DNA from: Vallitalea longa
GTDB taxonomy: Bacteria; Bacillota; Clostridia; Lachnospirales; Vallitaleaceae
Assembly: GCF_027923465.1 (NCBI RefSeq)
Contig: NZ_BRLB01000020.1
Coordinates: 1 to 64,000 of the forward strand
Direction: 5' to 3'
DNA length: 64,000 nt
A model generated the notes under the pieces. That model saw only the letters and a list, made by a program, of their open reading frames with translations. It was not told where the DNA came from and made no database searches. Of this stretch, positions 1 through 8,913 are shown one piece after another (positions within the stretch are counted from its first letter, which is position 1; each line of letters begins with the position of its first letter). The position numbers and the translations under genes are program-made.

Positions 1-126
1 CAATATTAAAATATTACAGGGTAGGGCTTACCCGTAGAGCTTGGTAATAATAGTAACCATTAGGTTACTACGTCCCAAGAAGCCCCCTCAAAACCGTTTT
101 ATAGGTTTAGTGGGGGAGCATGTCAC
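1..126 (+). mobile_element. Right-end remnant of an IS200/IS605 (tnpB-type) element
   Basis: The first 126 bases end in a subterminal hairpin: CCCCC at 83-87 pairs with GGGGG at 112-116, with an inner AAACC (91-95)/GGTTT (104-108) stem, followed by GAGCATGTCAC. This layout resembles right ends of IS200/IS605 elements carrying tnpB (recalled, not searched). Upstream, two frames read like a decayed TnpB C-terminus (GRAYP in one, PVELGNNSNH-stop in the other), which suggests a frameshift. The rest of the element lies outside the window, so completeness cannot be judged. Confidence 0.6.
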
Positions 127-745
127 TGAAGGATTTACAGAATTTCTTTCTTCAATGAAAGGAAATAAAATATATATTGAATTTATACCAGAAATTTTAA
201 TTGATCAAATGAGAGGATTAGGATTTGAAATTACCAGCGAATATATTGATTTGTGGAACAACAATCTCGATAGAGATAGACTGGAAACTCAAGATAATAT
301 TCACAAAAAAATCTCATTTAGAGAATTGAAACAATCAGAATCAAAAGAAGCCAGTTCGCTTACAAAAACATGTAAAGGATTATCTAGAGGATTTAATGGA
401 GAAGATGAAAATACAATTAGTGAATGGCATCAATCAGAGAATTCTAAAATATTTGTAGCTCAGTCAAACAGTGAAATAGTAGGAATATCATTAGTTAACT
501 TATATGGATCTGAGAGTAAAAAAGGAATTGTGTTATGGATTCGTCTGTTAGCAGTTAAACCAGAATATCAGCATCAAGGGATTGGTAGGTCACTGTTGGA
601 CTATAGTATCAGGTGGGGGATAGATAATGGTGCTGTAAGAAGCTTTATAGCTACTGATGTAGAGAATAATAATGCATTAGATTTATATGAAAACTTAGGA
701 TATGTTAGAGATAAAGGTAGAGGACAAATTAATATGGAAAATTGA
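41..745 (+). CDS. GNAT-family N-acetyltransferase, probably 5'-truncated by an insertion element
   Basis: The open frame is 234 residues from a TTG. The C-terminal half is a clear GNAT fold: the acetyl-CoA loop is QHQGIGRSLL at about residues 184-193, followed by the ATDVENNNALDLYENLGY strand-helix typical of the family. The first 30 or so residues are encoded by the insertion-sequence right end at 1-126, and no ribosome-binding site precedes any candidate start. I infer that a longer gene lost its 5' part when the element inserted. Whether a protein is made, perhaps from ATG 155 or ATG 208, is uncertain. Substrate unknown. Confidence 0.65.
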   Translation: MVIIVTIRLLRPKKPPQNRFIGLVGEHVTEGFTEFLSSMKGNKIYIEFIPEILIDQMRGLGFEITSEYIDLWNNNLDRDRLETQDNIHKKISFRELKQSESKEASSLTKTCKGLSRGFNGEDENTISEWHQSENSKIFVAQSNSEIVGISLVNLYGSESKKGIVLWIRLLAVKPEYQHQGIGRSLLDYSIRWGIDNGAVRSFIATDVENNNALDLYENLGYVRDKGRGQINMEN

Positions 746-805
746 TAACAGTGAAGATCATTTATTTTAGAGTATGAAAATGAAACTAATACAGGAGTAT
801 AAGAT

Positions 806-1387
806 ATGGATAGTAATATAATTCAAACAGTCACAAATATTGTTGAAAATCAATGCAGAAAAGATACAAATATATTTGGTTACGATATCTGGAGATATCA
901 TATTAAAGTAGTAGTGGAATTTTCTATGATACTTGCTGATAAACTAGATGCAGATAAGGAAATTGTTGAGTTAGCATCTCTGTTACATGATTATGCAAGT
1001 ATTAAAGATAAAAAGCTTATAGATAAGCATCATATATATGGTGCTGAGGAAGCAGGAAAGATATTAACGAGACTAGACTATCCAGAAGATGGGATTAATA
1101 AAGTTAAAGAATGCATAATCCAGCATAGGGGAAGTGTCAAATACAATTATACCAGTAAGGAATCAATCTGTGTAGCAAGTGCAGATGCAATGTCTCATAT
1201 AGAACATGTTCCGTCACTATTGAAATTAGCTTATTGTAGGAAAAATCTAAGTATTGATGATGGAGCTAATTGGGTTAATGATAAAATCGATAGAAGTTGG
1301 AATAAATTATGTCCCGAAGCAAAGGATATTATGCAGAAAAAATATAATAGCGTTAAAGAAATCCTAGACACATATAAAGATTGTTAA
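806..1387 (+). CDS. HD-domain phosphohydrolase-like protein
   Basis: This 193-residue protein has an HD metal-site pattern: His32, His61-Asp62, His75/76, His107 and Asp127 in SADAMSH. HD proteins are metal-dependent phosphohydrolases, often acting on nucleotides. The substrate here cannot be told from sequence. The start follows AGGAGTATAAGAT. It lies 13 bases upstream of a TIM-barrel gene with its own AAGGAG site, so the two are probably co-transcribed and may act in one small-molecule pathway. No signal peptide or membrane segment. Confidence 0.75.
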   Translation: MDSNIIQTVTNIVENQCRKDTNIFGYDIWRYHIKVVVEFSMILADKLDADKEIVELASLLHDYASIKDKKLIDKHHIYGAEEAGKILTRLDYPEDGINKVKECIIQHRGSVKYNYTSKESICVASADAMSHIEHVPSLLKLAYCRKNLSIDDGANWVNDKIDRSWNKLCPEAKDIMQKKYNSVKEILDTYKDC

Positions 1388-1400
1388 AAAGGAGTATGAG

Positions 1401-2129
1401 ATGATAGAATACGGATGTTTAGCAAGATTTTTCAATGACTATAAAGATGAAGTAACTTTTGCTAAGGAAAATGATTTTTCTATTATGCAATTGTGGTATG
1501 ACTCTAATGGTTTAGCTCTAAATAAAGATTCTAAGCCATTAGAAGTCATAAAAGAATGTAATTTCAATACTATAATTCATGCAGTATTAGATATTAATGA
1601 AATAGAAGAACATATCACCAAATTAATTAGGATGTTGAAGTATTTAGGACATAGGGAGTTGATTATACACCCAGTTTGTAAAAGCGAAAAGATTACGAAC
1701 GAAACTATCTACAAATTGAGTGATAGAATAAAAAAAGCAAGTATCCTCTTACATAAAGAAAATATAAAATTATATTTAGAGAATAACAGTAAATTAGACC
1801 CTATTTTTAATAAAACTGAAGAAATAAATATACTTTTCAATGAAAATAAAGACGTAGAATTTTTGCTGGACTTGGCACATATAGATGATTATCAACACCT
1901 TAATGATATGGTGAAAATTAAAATGCCAAAAATACTTCATATAGCTGATAGGCATCTGGAGGTTGTTCACGAACATTTGCCAATAGGTGATGGAAATATT
2001 GACTTCAACCATATCTTTAGAACAGCTTTATCAAAGTTTGATGGGAAGATCATATTTGAGATTGTTCAAAGTCCTGAGGATATAGTCAATTCGAGAGATA
2101 TAATAAAACAGATGTTAGAATGTGTTTAG
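1401..2129 (+). CDS. Xylose-isomerase-like TIM-barrel protein (AP endonuclease family 2)
   Basis: This 242-residue protein matches the sugar isomerase/epimerase TIM-barrel family. Acidic and His metal ligands are visible on successive strands: LYLENNS (about 130), LLDLAHIDD (about 155), HIADRH then HLPIGDGNIDF (about 185-205), and IIFEI (about 225). The superfamily includes hydroxypyruvate and tagatose/psicose isomerases and endonuclease IV; nothing here picks one. It follows the HD gene closely and precedes a PhzF-like gene, suggesting a short metabolic operon. Confidence 0.75.
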   Translation: MIEYGCLARFFNDYKDEVTFAKENDFSIMQLWYDSNGLALNKDSKPLEVIKECNFNTIIHAVLDINEIEEHITKLIRMLKYLGHRELIIHPVCKSEKITNETIYKLSDRIKKASILLHKENIKLYLENNSKLDPIFNKTEEINILFNENKDVEFLLDLAHIDDYQHLNDMVKIKMPKILHIADRHLEVVHEHLPIGDGNIDFNHIFRTALSKFDGKIIFEIVQSPEDIVNSRDIIKQMLECV

Positions 2130-2170
2130 AATAAAGAAAATTGAATAAATTTATAGGGGTGGTTTGATTT

Positions 2171-2998
2171 ATGGATATATATAAAATGAGTTCATTTTCC
2201 AAAAATGAAATAGGTGGGAATAAAGCAGGAGTAGTTTTGGATGCTGATAGTTTAGATGAAGCAAGTATGATGCAGATAGCGAATCAAGTTGGTTATTCTG
2301 AAACAGCTTTTGTAATGAAGTCTGATATGGCTGATTTTAAGGTCAGATTTTTTACTCCTGTTAAAGAGGTCGATTTATGTGGACATGCCACTATTGCAGT
2401 TTTTAATTTATTGAAGCAACTTAATATCATTAAAGCTGGTATATATCATCAAGAAACAAAAGCAGGTGTTTTGGAAGTTAAGGTCAATGATGAAAATGTT
2501 TATATGGAACAGAACCAACCTGTATTTTATGAGATTATATCTAAGGACCATATGAAACATTGTTTTAATAATTTTATGATGGATTATATATGTGAATTGC
2601 CAATTCAGGTAGTATCTACTGGAATAAAAGATATAATGTTACCAATAAAGAGTTTGGAAATTTTGCTATCACTAGAACCAAATTTAGAACTAATCAAAAA
2701 GATAAGTGATGAATTCAATGTAACAGGAATACATGCTTTTTCCTTAGACACATACGATAATAATAGTGCCCATTGTAGGAATTTCGCCCCTCTTTATGGA
2801 ATTAATGAGGAATCGGCAACGGGTACTTCAAATGGAGCCTTAGCTTGTTATTTGTACAAGTACAATAATAAAGTAAATAAATTCACTTTTGAACAAGGAT
2901 ACGTTATGAATGAGCCGTCAGAGATAAATGTTGAATTTAATTTAAAAGATAATAATATAGAAAGAGTTTATGTTGGGGGTAAGGCAGTTAGGATATGA
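2171..2998 (+). CDS. PhzF-family isomerase/epimerase
   Basis: This 275-residue protein has PhzF-family hallmarks. Glu44 in GYSETAFV is the expected catalytic acid, CGHATIA (70-76) is the family signature, and ESATGTSNGAL in the C-terminal half forms the paired-domain counterpart. Length is typical. PhzF relatives are cofactor-free isomerases acting on small carboxylated compounds; the physiological substrate of most is unknown. The ATG at 2171 follows a GGGGTGG site. Last gene of the apparent HD/TIM-barrel/PhzF group. Confidence 0.85.
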   Translation: MDIYKMSSFSKNEIGGNKAGVVLDADSLDEASMMQIANQVGYSETAFVMKSDMADFKVRFFTPVKEVDLCGHATIAVFNLLKQLNIIKAGIYHQETKAGVLEVKVNDENVYMEQNQPVFYEIISKDHMKHCFNNFMMDYICELPIQVVSTGIKDIMLPIKSLEILLSLEPNLELIKKISDEFNVTGIHAFSLDTYDNNSAHCRNFAPLYGINEESATGTSNGALACYLYKYNNKVNKFTFEQGYVMNEPSEINVEFNLKDNNIERVYVGGKAVRI

Positions 2999-3034
2999 TG
3001 AAAAAATACAATTATATAGGAGGGAGAGAAATAA

Positions 3035-3961
3035 GTGAAACATAGAAAGGTGTTAAGTATAATAATAGTAACATTTTTACTGACTGGCTGTACTAATCCC
3101 AATAATAAAGAAGAACAAGATGTAAGTAGTAGTGTCAATAGTAATGAAAATGAAAGGTCACAGGAGGAAATAATTAAAGACCTAGAAGCTTATATTACTA
3201 ATCTTGAAAAAGATAATAGAGAATTAATTAATCAAATAAATAATATGACAGTTGATGAAGATAATAAAGAAGATATAAAAAATGAAGAACGAACTTTTCG
3301 GGAAGATGAATATCAACCTATTGTAGGTGTAAAGTCTTATGAAGGGGATTGTACCTTAATGATGTTTCCTTATTCAGATTCAGATGTTATAGGAGAAAAG
3401 CCAAGTGAAGTTAATATTATTTCAACAGGGATTAATACATTAAACGAAAAATGGGCTCTAGTTGAAGATTTAGGTTCTGTAGCATGGAACAGATATGGTT
3501 ATATTAAAATTGAAGGTTTATCAGATGAAGTGGAAGGTAAATTCGATTATGATTCTTTTGATGTAGATATGACAATTGATGATATTAAGATAGGGGATAT
3601 GAAAGAAAAAGTTATTTCACAGTATGGAAATGATTATGCAGTTATAAAAGATGGTAATGGCTATCTTATATCGTACGATGGTTTGGATATAACAATAGAC
3701 AGCAGATTATCAAGAGTAATGGGGATAAGAACAACTAAAGAGGGATATTCTACAAAAGATGGTTTTTCGGTGGGTGATAATGCTATAGAAGTCTGTCGAT
3801 ATTATGAATCTATATATAAGTATGATTATAGAGAATGTCTATGTTTTGATTTAGGTAATATGTATATGATGCAAATTCAGATAGATACAGAGGAACTTAA
3901 TGAAAAAAGTATGATAACTAGAATAGATATAGGTCCAGATTGGATGGGAATATTTAATTAA
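3035..3961 (+). CDS. Predicted lipoprotein with coiled coil and two C-terminal repeats
   Basis: GTG start after AGGAGGGAG; 308 residues. An N-terminal signal ends in the lipobox LLTGC (Cys19), so the protein should be lipid-anchored outside the membrane. Residues about 40-75 form an Asn/Glu-rich coiled coil. A beta-rich domain follows. The C-terminal part holds two related units beginning DDIKIGDMKEKVISQYG and DGFSVGDNAIEVCRYYE, resembling small repeats seen in other Firmicute lipoproteins. I do not recognise a named family. Monocistronic by spacing. Confidence 0.75.
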   Translation: MKHRKVLSIIIVTFLLTGCTNPNNKEEQDVSSSVNSNENERSQEEIIKDLEAYITNLEKDNRELINQINNMTVDEDNKEDIKNEERTFREDEYQPIVGVKSYEGDCTLMMFPYSDSDVIGEKPSEVNIISTGINTLNEKWALVEDLGSVAWNRYGYIKIEGLSDEVEGKFDYDSFDVDMTIDDIKIGDMKEKVISQYGNDYAVIKDGNGYLISYDGLDITIDSRLSRVMGIRTTKEGYSTKDGFSVGDNAIEVCRYYESIYKYDYRECLCFDLGNMYMMQIQIDTEELNEKSMITRIDIGPDWMGIFN

Positions 3962-4022
3962 AGGTGGGAAAGTTAAGTAGTAATACAAAATATACCTATG
4001 AAAAATATTAAAATATTTAATC

Positions 4023-4051
4023 TTGATTTTCCTTAACCAATATGTTATGAT
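4023..4051 (+). promoter_or_regulatory. Predicted sigma-A promoter of the leuS T-box transcript
   Basis: TTGATT at 4023-4028, a 17-base spacer and TATGAT at 4046-4051. Transcription would start near 4058, just before the T-box leader. Confidence 0.65.
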
Positions 4052-4083
4052 ACGAATAATTATATATACAACATACAATGAAA

Positions 4084-4313
4084 AGGAGTAGTAAGTATTA
4101 TATTGAATCTAGAGAGCTGTTGGTTGGTGTAAAACAGTATCAATGTATATTGAACTCGCCTTGGAGTATCCCTTCTGAAATCAAGTAGGTTGGGACGGTT
4201 ACTTATCGTTAAAAAGATTAAGAGTATTTCATATGGAAACTATCATGTGGAATAAAGTAGAGTGGTACCGCGAATATAAATCGTCTCTATGCATAAATGC
4301 ATAGAGATTTTTT
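4084..4313 (+). promoter_or_regulatory. T-box leader, leucine (CTC specifier), controlling leuS
   Basis: Standard T-box elements are all present: AGTA of the specifier loop near 4089, the AGAGAG bulge near 4111, a GGTTGGTG distal loop, then GAA followed by the CTC leucine specifier at 4155-4157. The conserved T-box AGAGTGGTACCGCG is at 4259-4272. The terminator stem is TCTCTATGCAT (4284-4294) with ATGCATAGAGA (4297-4307) and a T run. The T in TGGT would pair with an A discriminator base. Uncharged tRNA-Leu should stabilise the antiterminator and turn leuS on. Confidence 0.95.
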
Positions 4314-4373
4314 GTTCTTGCAGTAAATAAATATAACCACTTTTCTTAGAAGTTAATAAAGGAGGAAAATTAA

Positions 4374-6785
4374 ATGAGCGCTGTTTATAACCATAAACAA
4401 ATAGAAACAAAATGGCGTAATATTTGGAAAGATAATCCAATCAATAAAGATGAAGAAGGTAAAAAGAAATACTATTGTCTAGATATGTTCCCATATCCAT
4501 CAGGAAGTGGATTACATGTAGGACACTGGAGAGGATATGTACTTAGTGATGTATGGAGTAGATACAAGGTACTTCAAAATCATTATGTGCTTCATCCAAT
4601 GGGCTGGGATGCATTTGGACTTCCAGCAGAAAACTATGCTATCAAGATGGGAACTCATCCATCAAAAGCGACTGCTGATAATGTAGAGAACTTCAAGAGA
4701 CAGTTAAAAGAAATCAGTGCAATATATGATTGGTCAAAAGAAGTTAATACTACTGACCCTGATTATTATAAATGGACTCAATGGATATTTGTAAAAATGT
4801 TCAAAGAAGGTTTAGCTTACGAAAAACAAATGCCTATCAATTGGTGTCCTGATTGTAAAACAGGTCTCGCTAATGAAGAGGTAATTAATGGAAAATGTGA
4901 AAGATGTGGAGCAGAAGTAACTAAGAAAAATTTACGTCAATGGATGTTAAAGATAACCGCTTATGCGGAAAGATTACTTGATGATTTACAAAAACTTGAA
5001 TGGCCTGCTAAAGTCAAGAAAATGCAAAGCGACTGGATAGGTAAATCTTATGGAGCAGAAATTGATTTTAAGATTGACAGTATAGATGATACTATCAAGG
5101 TGTTTACTACTAGACCAGATACTCTTTATGGATCAACATTTATGGTTCTAGCACCTGAACATGAGATGGTAAGTAAATTGGCTACTGATGAGCAAAAGGA
5201 ACGAGTTGAAAAATATGTATTTGATACTTCAATGAAATCTTCAGTGGATAGATTACAGGATAAAGAAAAAACAGGTGTATTTACAGGAAGTTATGCAATC
5301 AATCCTTTAAATGGAGCTAAAATTCCAATCTGGATTTCAGACTATGTATTAGCTGATTATGGTACTGGAGCTATCATGTGTGTTCCTGCTCATGATGACA
5401 GGGATTTTGCTTTTGCTAAGAAATTTGACTTACCTATAATTCAAGTTATTGCAGAAGAAGGAAAAGAAATAGAAGAATTAGAAGAAGCTTATATTGGTGA
5501 AGGTGTTATGGTTAATTCAGATGTATTTAACGGTATGAAATCATCTAAATCAAAAGAAGCCATAGCTAGCTATTTAGAAGAACATGAAATAGGAAAGAAA
5601 ACAGTTAATTACAAATTAAGAGACTGGGTATTCTCAAGACAAAGATATTGGGGAGAACCAATTCCTATTGTACATTGTGAAAAATGTGGAGCTGTTCCAG
5701 TACCGGAAGATCAATTGCCAGTGACACTTCCAAATGTAGAGTCTTATGAACCTACAGGAACTGGAGAATCACCACTTGCTGCTATTGATGACTGGGTTAA
5801 CACAACTTGTCCAGTATGTGGTGGAAAAGCTAAGAGGGAAACCAATACTATGCCACAATGGGCTGGTTCATCATGGTATTTCTTAAGATATGTTGACGTT
5901 AATAACGATAAAGAATTAGTTTCCAAAGAAAAAGCAAAAGAATGGTTACCAGTTGATATGTATGTAGGCGGTATTGAACATGCTGTACTTCACTTGTTAT
6001 ATGCAAGATTCTATACTAAATTCTTATATGATATAGGTGTAGTTGATTTTGAAGAACCATTTAAGCGTCTATTCAACCAGGGTATGATATGTAAAAATGG
6101 TGCTAAGATGAGTAAGTCAAAAGGCAACGTAGTTTCACCTGATGAATTAGTTGAGAAATATGGTTGCGATTCTTTAAGACTTTATGAACTTTTTGTTGGA
6201 CCACCAGAGTTGGATTCAGAGTGGGATGATAGAGGTATTGATGGTGTTTATCGTTATATCAACAAAGTATGGAATTTAGTTGTTGAAAATAAAGATAGAG
6301 ATATAAAAGCTACTAAGGAACTTGAAAAAATTAGACATCAATTAGTATATGAAGTAACTAATCGTCTTGACAGTTTCCATCTTAATACAGTAGTTAGTGC
6401 TTTCATGGAATATACTAATAAATTAGTTAGTATTTCTAAGAAAGATGGTGGAGTAGACAAAGAGACATTAGGTGATTTGATTATTTTACTTGCTCCTTTT
6501 GTACCTCATATATCAGAAGAATTATGGCATATGATCGGACATGAAAATAGTGTATTCGCTGAAGAATGGCCAACTTTTGATGAAGATAAAATGAAAGAAG
6601 ACGAAGTGGAAATGCCTGTTCAAGTTAATGGCAAGGTAAGGGCAACGATTACTATTGGTGTTGACGAGGCTAAAGATAGCGTACTTGAAAAAGCAAGAAA
6701 AGCTATTGAAAATAAGCTTAACGGGAAAAATATTGTAAAAGAGATATATGTTCCTAATAAAATAATTAATATTGTCGTAAAATAG
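4374..6785 (+). CDS. leuS: Leucine--tRNA ligase
   Basis: Class I synthetase of 803 residues, normal bacterial length. HIGH signature is HVGH at 48-51; the loop KMSKSKGN starts at residue 578. The editing (CP1) domain carries TTRPDTLYGSTF, and DYGTGAIMCVPAHDDRD contains the conserved editing Asp. Two zinc-type Cys pairs are seen (CPDC...CERC near 160-180, and CEKC...CPVC in the 440-490 region). The C-terminal anticodon-binding domain is complete. ATG 4374 follows AAAGGAGG. Controlled by the upstream leucine T-box. Confidence 0.98.
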   Translation: MSAVYNHKQIETKWRNIWKDNPINKDEEGKKKYYCLDMFPYPSGSGLHVGHWRGYVLSDVWSRYKVLQNHYVLHPMGWDAFGLPAENYAIKMGTHPSKATADNVENFKRQLKEISAIYDWSKEVNTTDPDYYKWTQWIFVKMFKEGLAYEKQMPINWCPDCKTGLANEEVINGKCERCGAEVTKKNLRQWMLKITAYAERLLDDLQKLEWPAKVKKMQSDWIGKSYGAEIDFKIDSIDDTIKVFTTRPDTLYGSTFMVLAPEHEMVSKLATDEQKERVEKYVFDTSMKSSVDRLQDKEKTGVFTGSYAINPLNGAKIPIWISDYVLADYGTGAIMCVPAHDDRDFAFAKKFDLPIIQVIAEEGKEIEELEEAYIGEGVMVNSDVFNGMKSSKSKEAIASYLEEHEIGKKTVNYKLRDWVFSRQRYWGEPIPIVHCEKCGAVPVPEDQLPVTLPNVESYEPTGTGESPLAAIDDWVNTTCPVCGGKAKRETNTMPQWAGSSWYFLRYVDVNNDKELVSKEKAKEWLPVDMYVGGIEHAVLHLLYARFYTKFLYDIGVVDFEEPFKRLFNQGMICKNGAKMSKSKGNVVSPDELVEKYGCDSLRLYELFVGPPELDSEWDDRGIDGVYRYINKVWNLVVENKDRDIKATKELEKIRHQLVYEVTNRLDSFHLNTVVSAFMEYTNKLVSISKKDGGVDKETLGDLIILLAPFVPHISEELWHMIGHENSVFAEEWPTFDEDKMKEDEVEMPVQVNGKVRATITIGVDEAKDSVLEKARKAIENKLNGKNIVKEIYVPNKIINIVVK

Positions 6786-6791
6786 ATTTTA

Positions 6792-6840
6792 ATAATCCAT
6801 ATAACCCTGTATTATTATTCACTGGGGTTATATGGATTAT
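6792..6840. terminator. Hairpin between convergent leuS and 6851-7126 gene
   Basis: A perfect 16-bp stem (6792-6807 with 6825-6840) and 17-base loop lie between converging genes. T tracts are weak on both sides, but position suggests a shared bidirectional terminator. Confidence 0.7.
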
Positions 6841-6850
6841 TTATTTATAT

Positions 6851-7126
6851 TTACATCATATCCATCATTGTAACAACCATATCCAGTTTGTTTTGGTCAG
6901 ATTGGGATAAATTATTTTTCATGGAGTCTATTATCAATGAAGATTCTTGTTTAGTGAATTGTAATCCGTTTTGTTTCATTTTTACACCATAGCTGAATAG
7001 AACCCTTACTTTTTGCTCCATAGGTTTTCCAGTCATATCATTAAGCATGTCAACCATGATTTTGAGTTTTTGTGGACTTATATTTTTAAATGCTTCATCA
7101 TTTAAAATGTGAGAACTTTCGTTCAT
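6851..7126 (-). CDS. Unrecognised 91-residue helical protein
   Basis: No named family recognised. The protein is acidic-to-neutral, Met-rich and predicted all-helical, with no signal peptide. Its C-terminal stretch (LIIDSMKNNLSQSDQNKLDM, then a Met-rich end) has the same spacing of hydrophobic residues as repeats in the neighbouring 7201-7728 and 7917-8414 products. It lies downstream of the 7201-7728 gene on the same strand, 74 bases away, probably in one transcript. The start follows AGGAAGGG on the minus strand. Confidence 0.65.
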   Translation of the reverse strand: MNESSHILNDEAFKNISPQKLKIMVDMLNDMTGKPMEQKVRVLFSYGVKMKQNGLQFTKQESSLIIDSMKNNLSQSDQNKLDMVVTMMDMM

Positions 7127-7200
7127 TCAATACACCCTTCCTATATGAATTATTAGAATATAATTAAAAAAATTATGAGTAAATTAATGTATGTATTTAG

Positions 7201-7728
7201 TTACTCTTTCATTAATTGTTGTAATTTTTTAATTAATTCTTCTTGATTTAGGTTTTCTTCATTATTACTGCTATAGTTACCATCAATATTATTATTGTCA
7301 ATTAGTTCAGCTTTTTTGTTGTTTATTGAAGTCATCATTGATTTTAAATTATTAACATTAAGTAGGATATCTATTAGCTGTTTATTTTTATCAGAACAAC
7401 TTGGACGTAATGCCATAAGCATATCTCTCTTAGTGATATTGGTTTTATTTAATGCAGGGATTTCATTTATTGAATGATTATTATATAGATTCATAGTATT
7501 AATGAATTCAATAAGTTTCACAAATAGTGCTATCTTTTTTTGGTTTTCCAAGTTCATATATGGTATAGCTGCTTTTATAATATTCATTTTATTACTGTTA
7601 ACTATAGTATCAAAATCTGAATTATTATTACGGGATTCATTAAGATTAGTTGATTGAGAATTTTGCTTGATCAATTGAAGCATTTTATTTAATTTAGTAA
7701 AATTATTATTATAATCATTAGGTTCCAA
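7201..7728 (-). CDS. Unrecognised Asn-rich helical repeat protein (175 residues)
   Basis: No named family recognised. Low-complexity Asn-rich segments separate two helical units, IIKAAIPYMNLENQKKIAL (about 50-80) and MLMALRPSCSDKNKQLIDIL (about 104-133). Each has the pattern hydrophobic-x-A-h-(K/I/R)-P and then an amphipathic helix. A similar unit occurs in the divergent 7917-8414 product. The minus-strand start follows AGGAGG. CATACAAT lies 34 bases upstream (7762-7769), matching the minus-10 of Bacillus mother-cell sigma-E promoters, though the minus-35 is not convincing. Confidence 0.65.
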   Translation of the reverse strand: MEPNDYNNNFTKLNKMLQLIKQNSQSTNLNESRNNNSDFDTIVNSNKMNIIKAAIPYMNLENQKKIALFVKLIEFINTMNLYNNHSINEIPALNKTNITKRDMLMALRPSCSDKNKQLIDILLNVNNLKSMMTSINNKKAELIDNNNIDGNYSSNNEENLNQEELIKKLQQLMKE

Positions 7729-7916
7729 ATTTTCTAGCCTCCTAAATCTATTATCTATAATATTGTATGTGAGTAATGGATATTAATTTACAATAACTTT
7801 AAAAATAAGCTTATATTTAATGTTCAATTGGTAAATCACAATAAATATTTCTGGAGCTGTTACCAATAATTAATATTTTACATATATTAAAATTAAGGAA
7901 ACATGGGAGATAATAA

Positions 7917-8414
7917 ATGGATAATAATTCATTAACTACCATGAATAAATTTGATATAACTAATTATATCAACAGTATCAAAGAGGCTATCAATAAAATC
8001 ACTAGAGAACAATTATTGAATAATCTTTCTCTTACTATAAATGAATATAAAGAAAAATCCAGAGAAAATTATAAAGATAGCTTACATTTACTTGAAGCAA
8101 TAAAACCATTTATCAATAATCAAACAATCGAAGATATAGATAAGATTTCAGAAGTATTTAATAATGTCGATGCTATAAGAATGTTACTGAATAATTTTTT
8201 AGTTAATAGCAAAAAGAATGATAGTGAAATAATACCGGAAGTTAAACCAAAGAAAATAATAGATCAACAAGGAGATTTGGTTTTTGAAGATAATACAATA
8301 TATGAAATAGATAAAGAATGTAAACCTTCAATAACTTCACAAAGCTTATGCAAAGATAAAAACCCGAATCAGAATGTTTTTGCTTTGTTTTTACTCATGT
8401 TAGGTAACAAATAA
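7917..8414 (+). CDS. Unrecognised helical protein with short hydrophobic tail (165 residues)
   Basis: No named family recognised. It starts at ATG 7917 after GGGAG and is divergent from the 7201-7728 gene across 188 bases. Residues about 55-90 hold one copy of the helical unit (LLEAIKPFINNQTIEDIDKI) seen twice in the divergent product. The C-terminus ends in NPNQNVFALFLLMLGNK, a polar-flanked hydrophobic stretch like those in the small proteins at 8582-8770, 10450-10632 and 10822-11013. A CATATATT element sits at 7881-7888. Confidence 0.65.
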   Translation: MDNNSLTTMNKFDITNYINSIKEAINKITREQLLNNLSLTINEYKEKSRENYKDSLHLLEAIKPFINNQTIEDIDKISEVFNNVDAIRMLLNNFLVNSKKNDSEIIPEVKPKKIIDQQGDLVFEDNTIYEIDKECKPSITSQSLCKDKNPNQNVFALFLLMLGNK

Positions 8415-8472
8415 TATAATTAATTTGAGCTAATAAAATTCAAAAAGATAATATGATATTTGGTATTGAAAA

Positions 8473-8501
8473 AAGTGGTAAGAGATGTACTCATACCACT
8501 T
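8473..8501. terminator. Bidirectional terminator between convergent small genes
   Basis: AAGTGGTA (8473-8480) pairs with TACCACTT (8494-8501). On the minus strand the stem is followed by a run of T (plus-strand A at 8469-8474), serving the 8582-8770 gene. On the plus strand the T run is shorter. Confidence 0.75.
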
Positions 8502-8581
8502 ATTTTGTGTCAAATAGGAAAGTTTAATTTTCTATTTCTTTTTTGATTTTATCTAAGACATAAGCCTTTTAGTAATAAGTA

Positions 8582-8770
8582 CTATAATCCTCCATCGTTA
8601 CATAACATAAGCATAAGTAGAATCAATAGCATGTTGTTATCTCCTAGTCCTCCCATACCACCAGAACCACATCCAAAATTATTATTACCGGACATTAGAA
8701 GTAATAACATCATCAGCATCATATTATTATTGTTTCCACCTAAATAGCCGTTAGGCGCTACATCACTCAT
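8582..8770 (-). CDS. Small Leu/Met/Asn/Gly-rich protein with two hydrophobic cassettes
   Basis: 62 residues with a strong ribosome site (GGAGG, then ATG at 8770) on the minus strand. The sequence is almost entirely two copies of a cassette: Asn-rich flank, 9-10 Leu/Met residues, then Gly/Asn. The copies are NNNNMMLMMLLLLMSGNNN and DNNMLLILLMLMLCNDGG, separated by a Gly-rich spacer with one Cys. Architecture matches the 10450-10632 product. No annotated family recognised. A CATAAAAT element is at 8799-8806. Strong SD and terminator argue it is real despite its size. Confidence 0.65.
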   Translation of the reverse strand: MSDVAPNGYLGGNNNNMMLMMLLLLMSGNNNFGCGSGGMGGLGDNNMLLILLMLMLCNDGGL

Positions 8771-8913
8771 AGTTTGCCTCCATATATACTTTCTTAATAT
8801 TTTATGTCAAAGGGCTTGTTTTCTATGAATGATTTAAGTAAAGTTAATAAATAAATCATATAGTTGTATTGATTCGAATAAAATATATTAATTCAAATTT
8901 GAACAGGTGGAAT

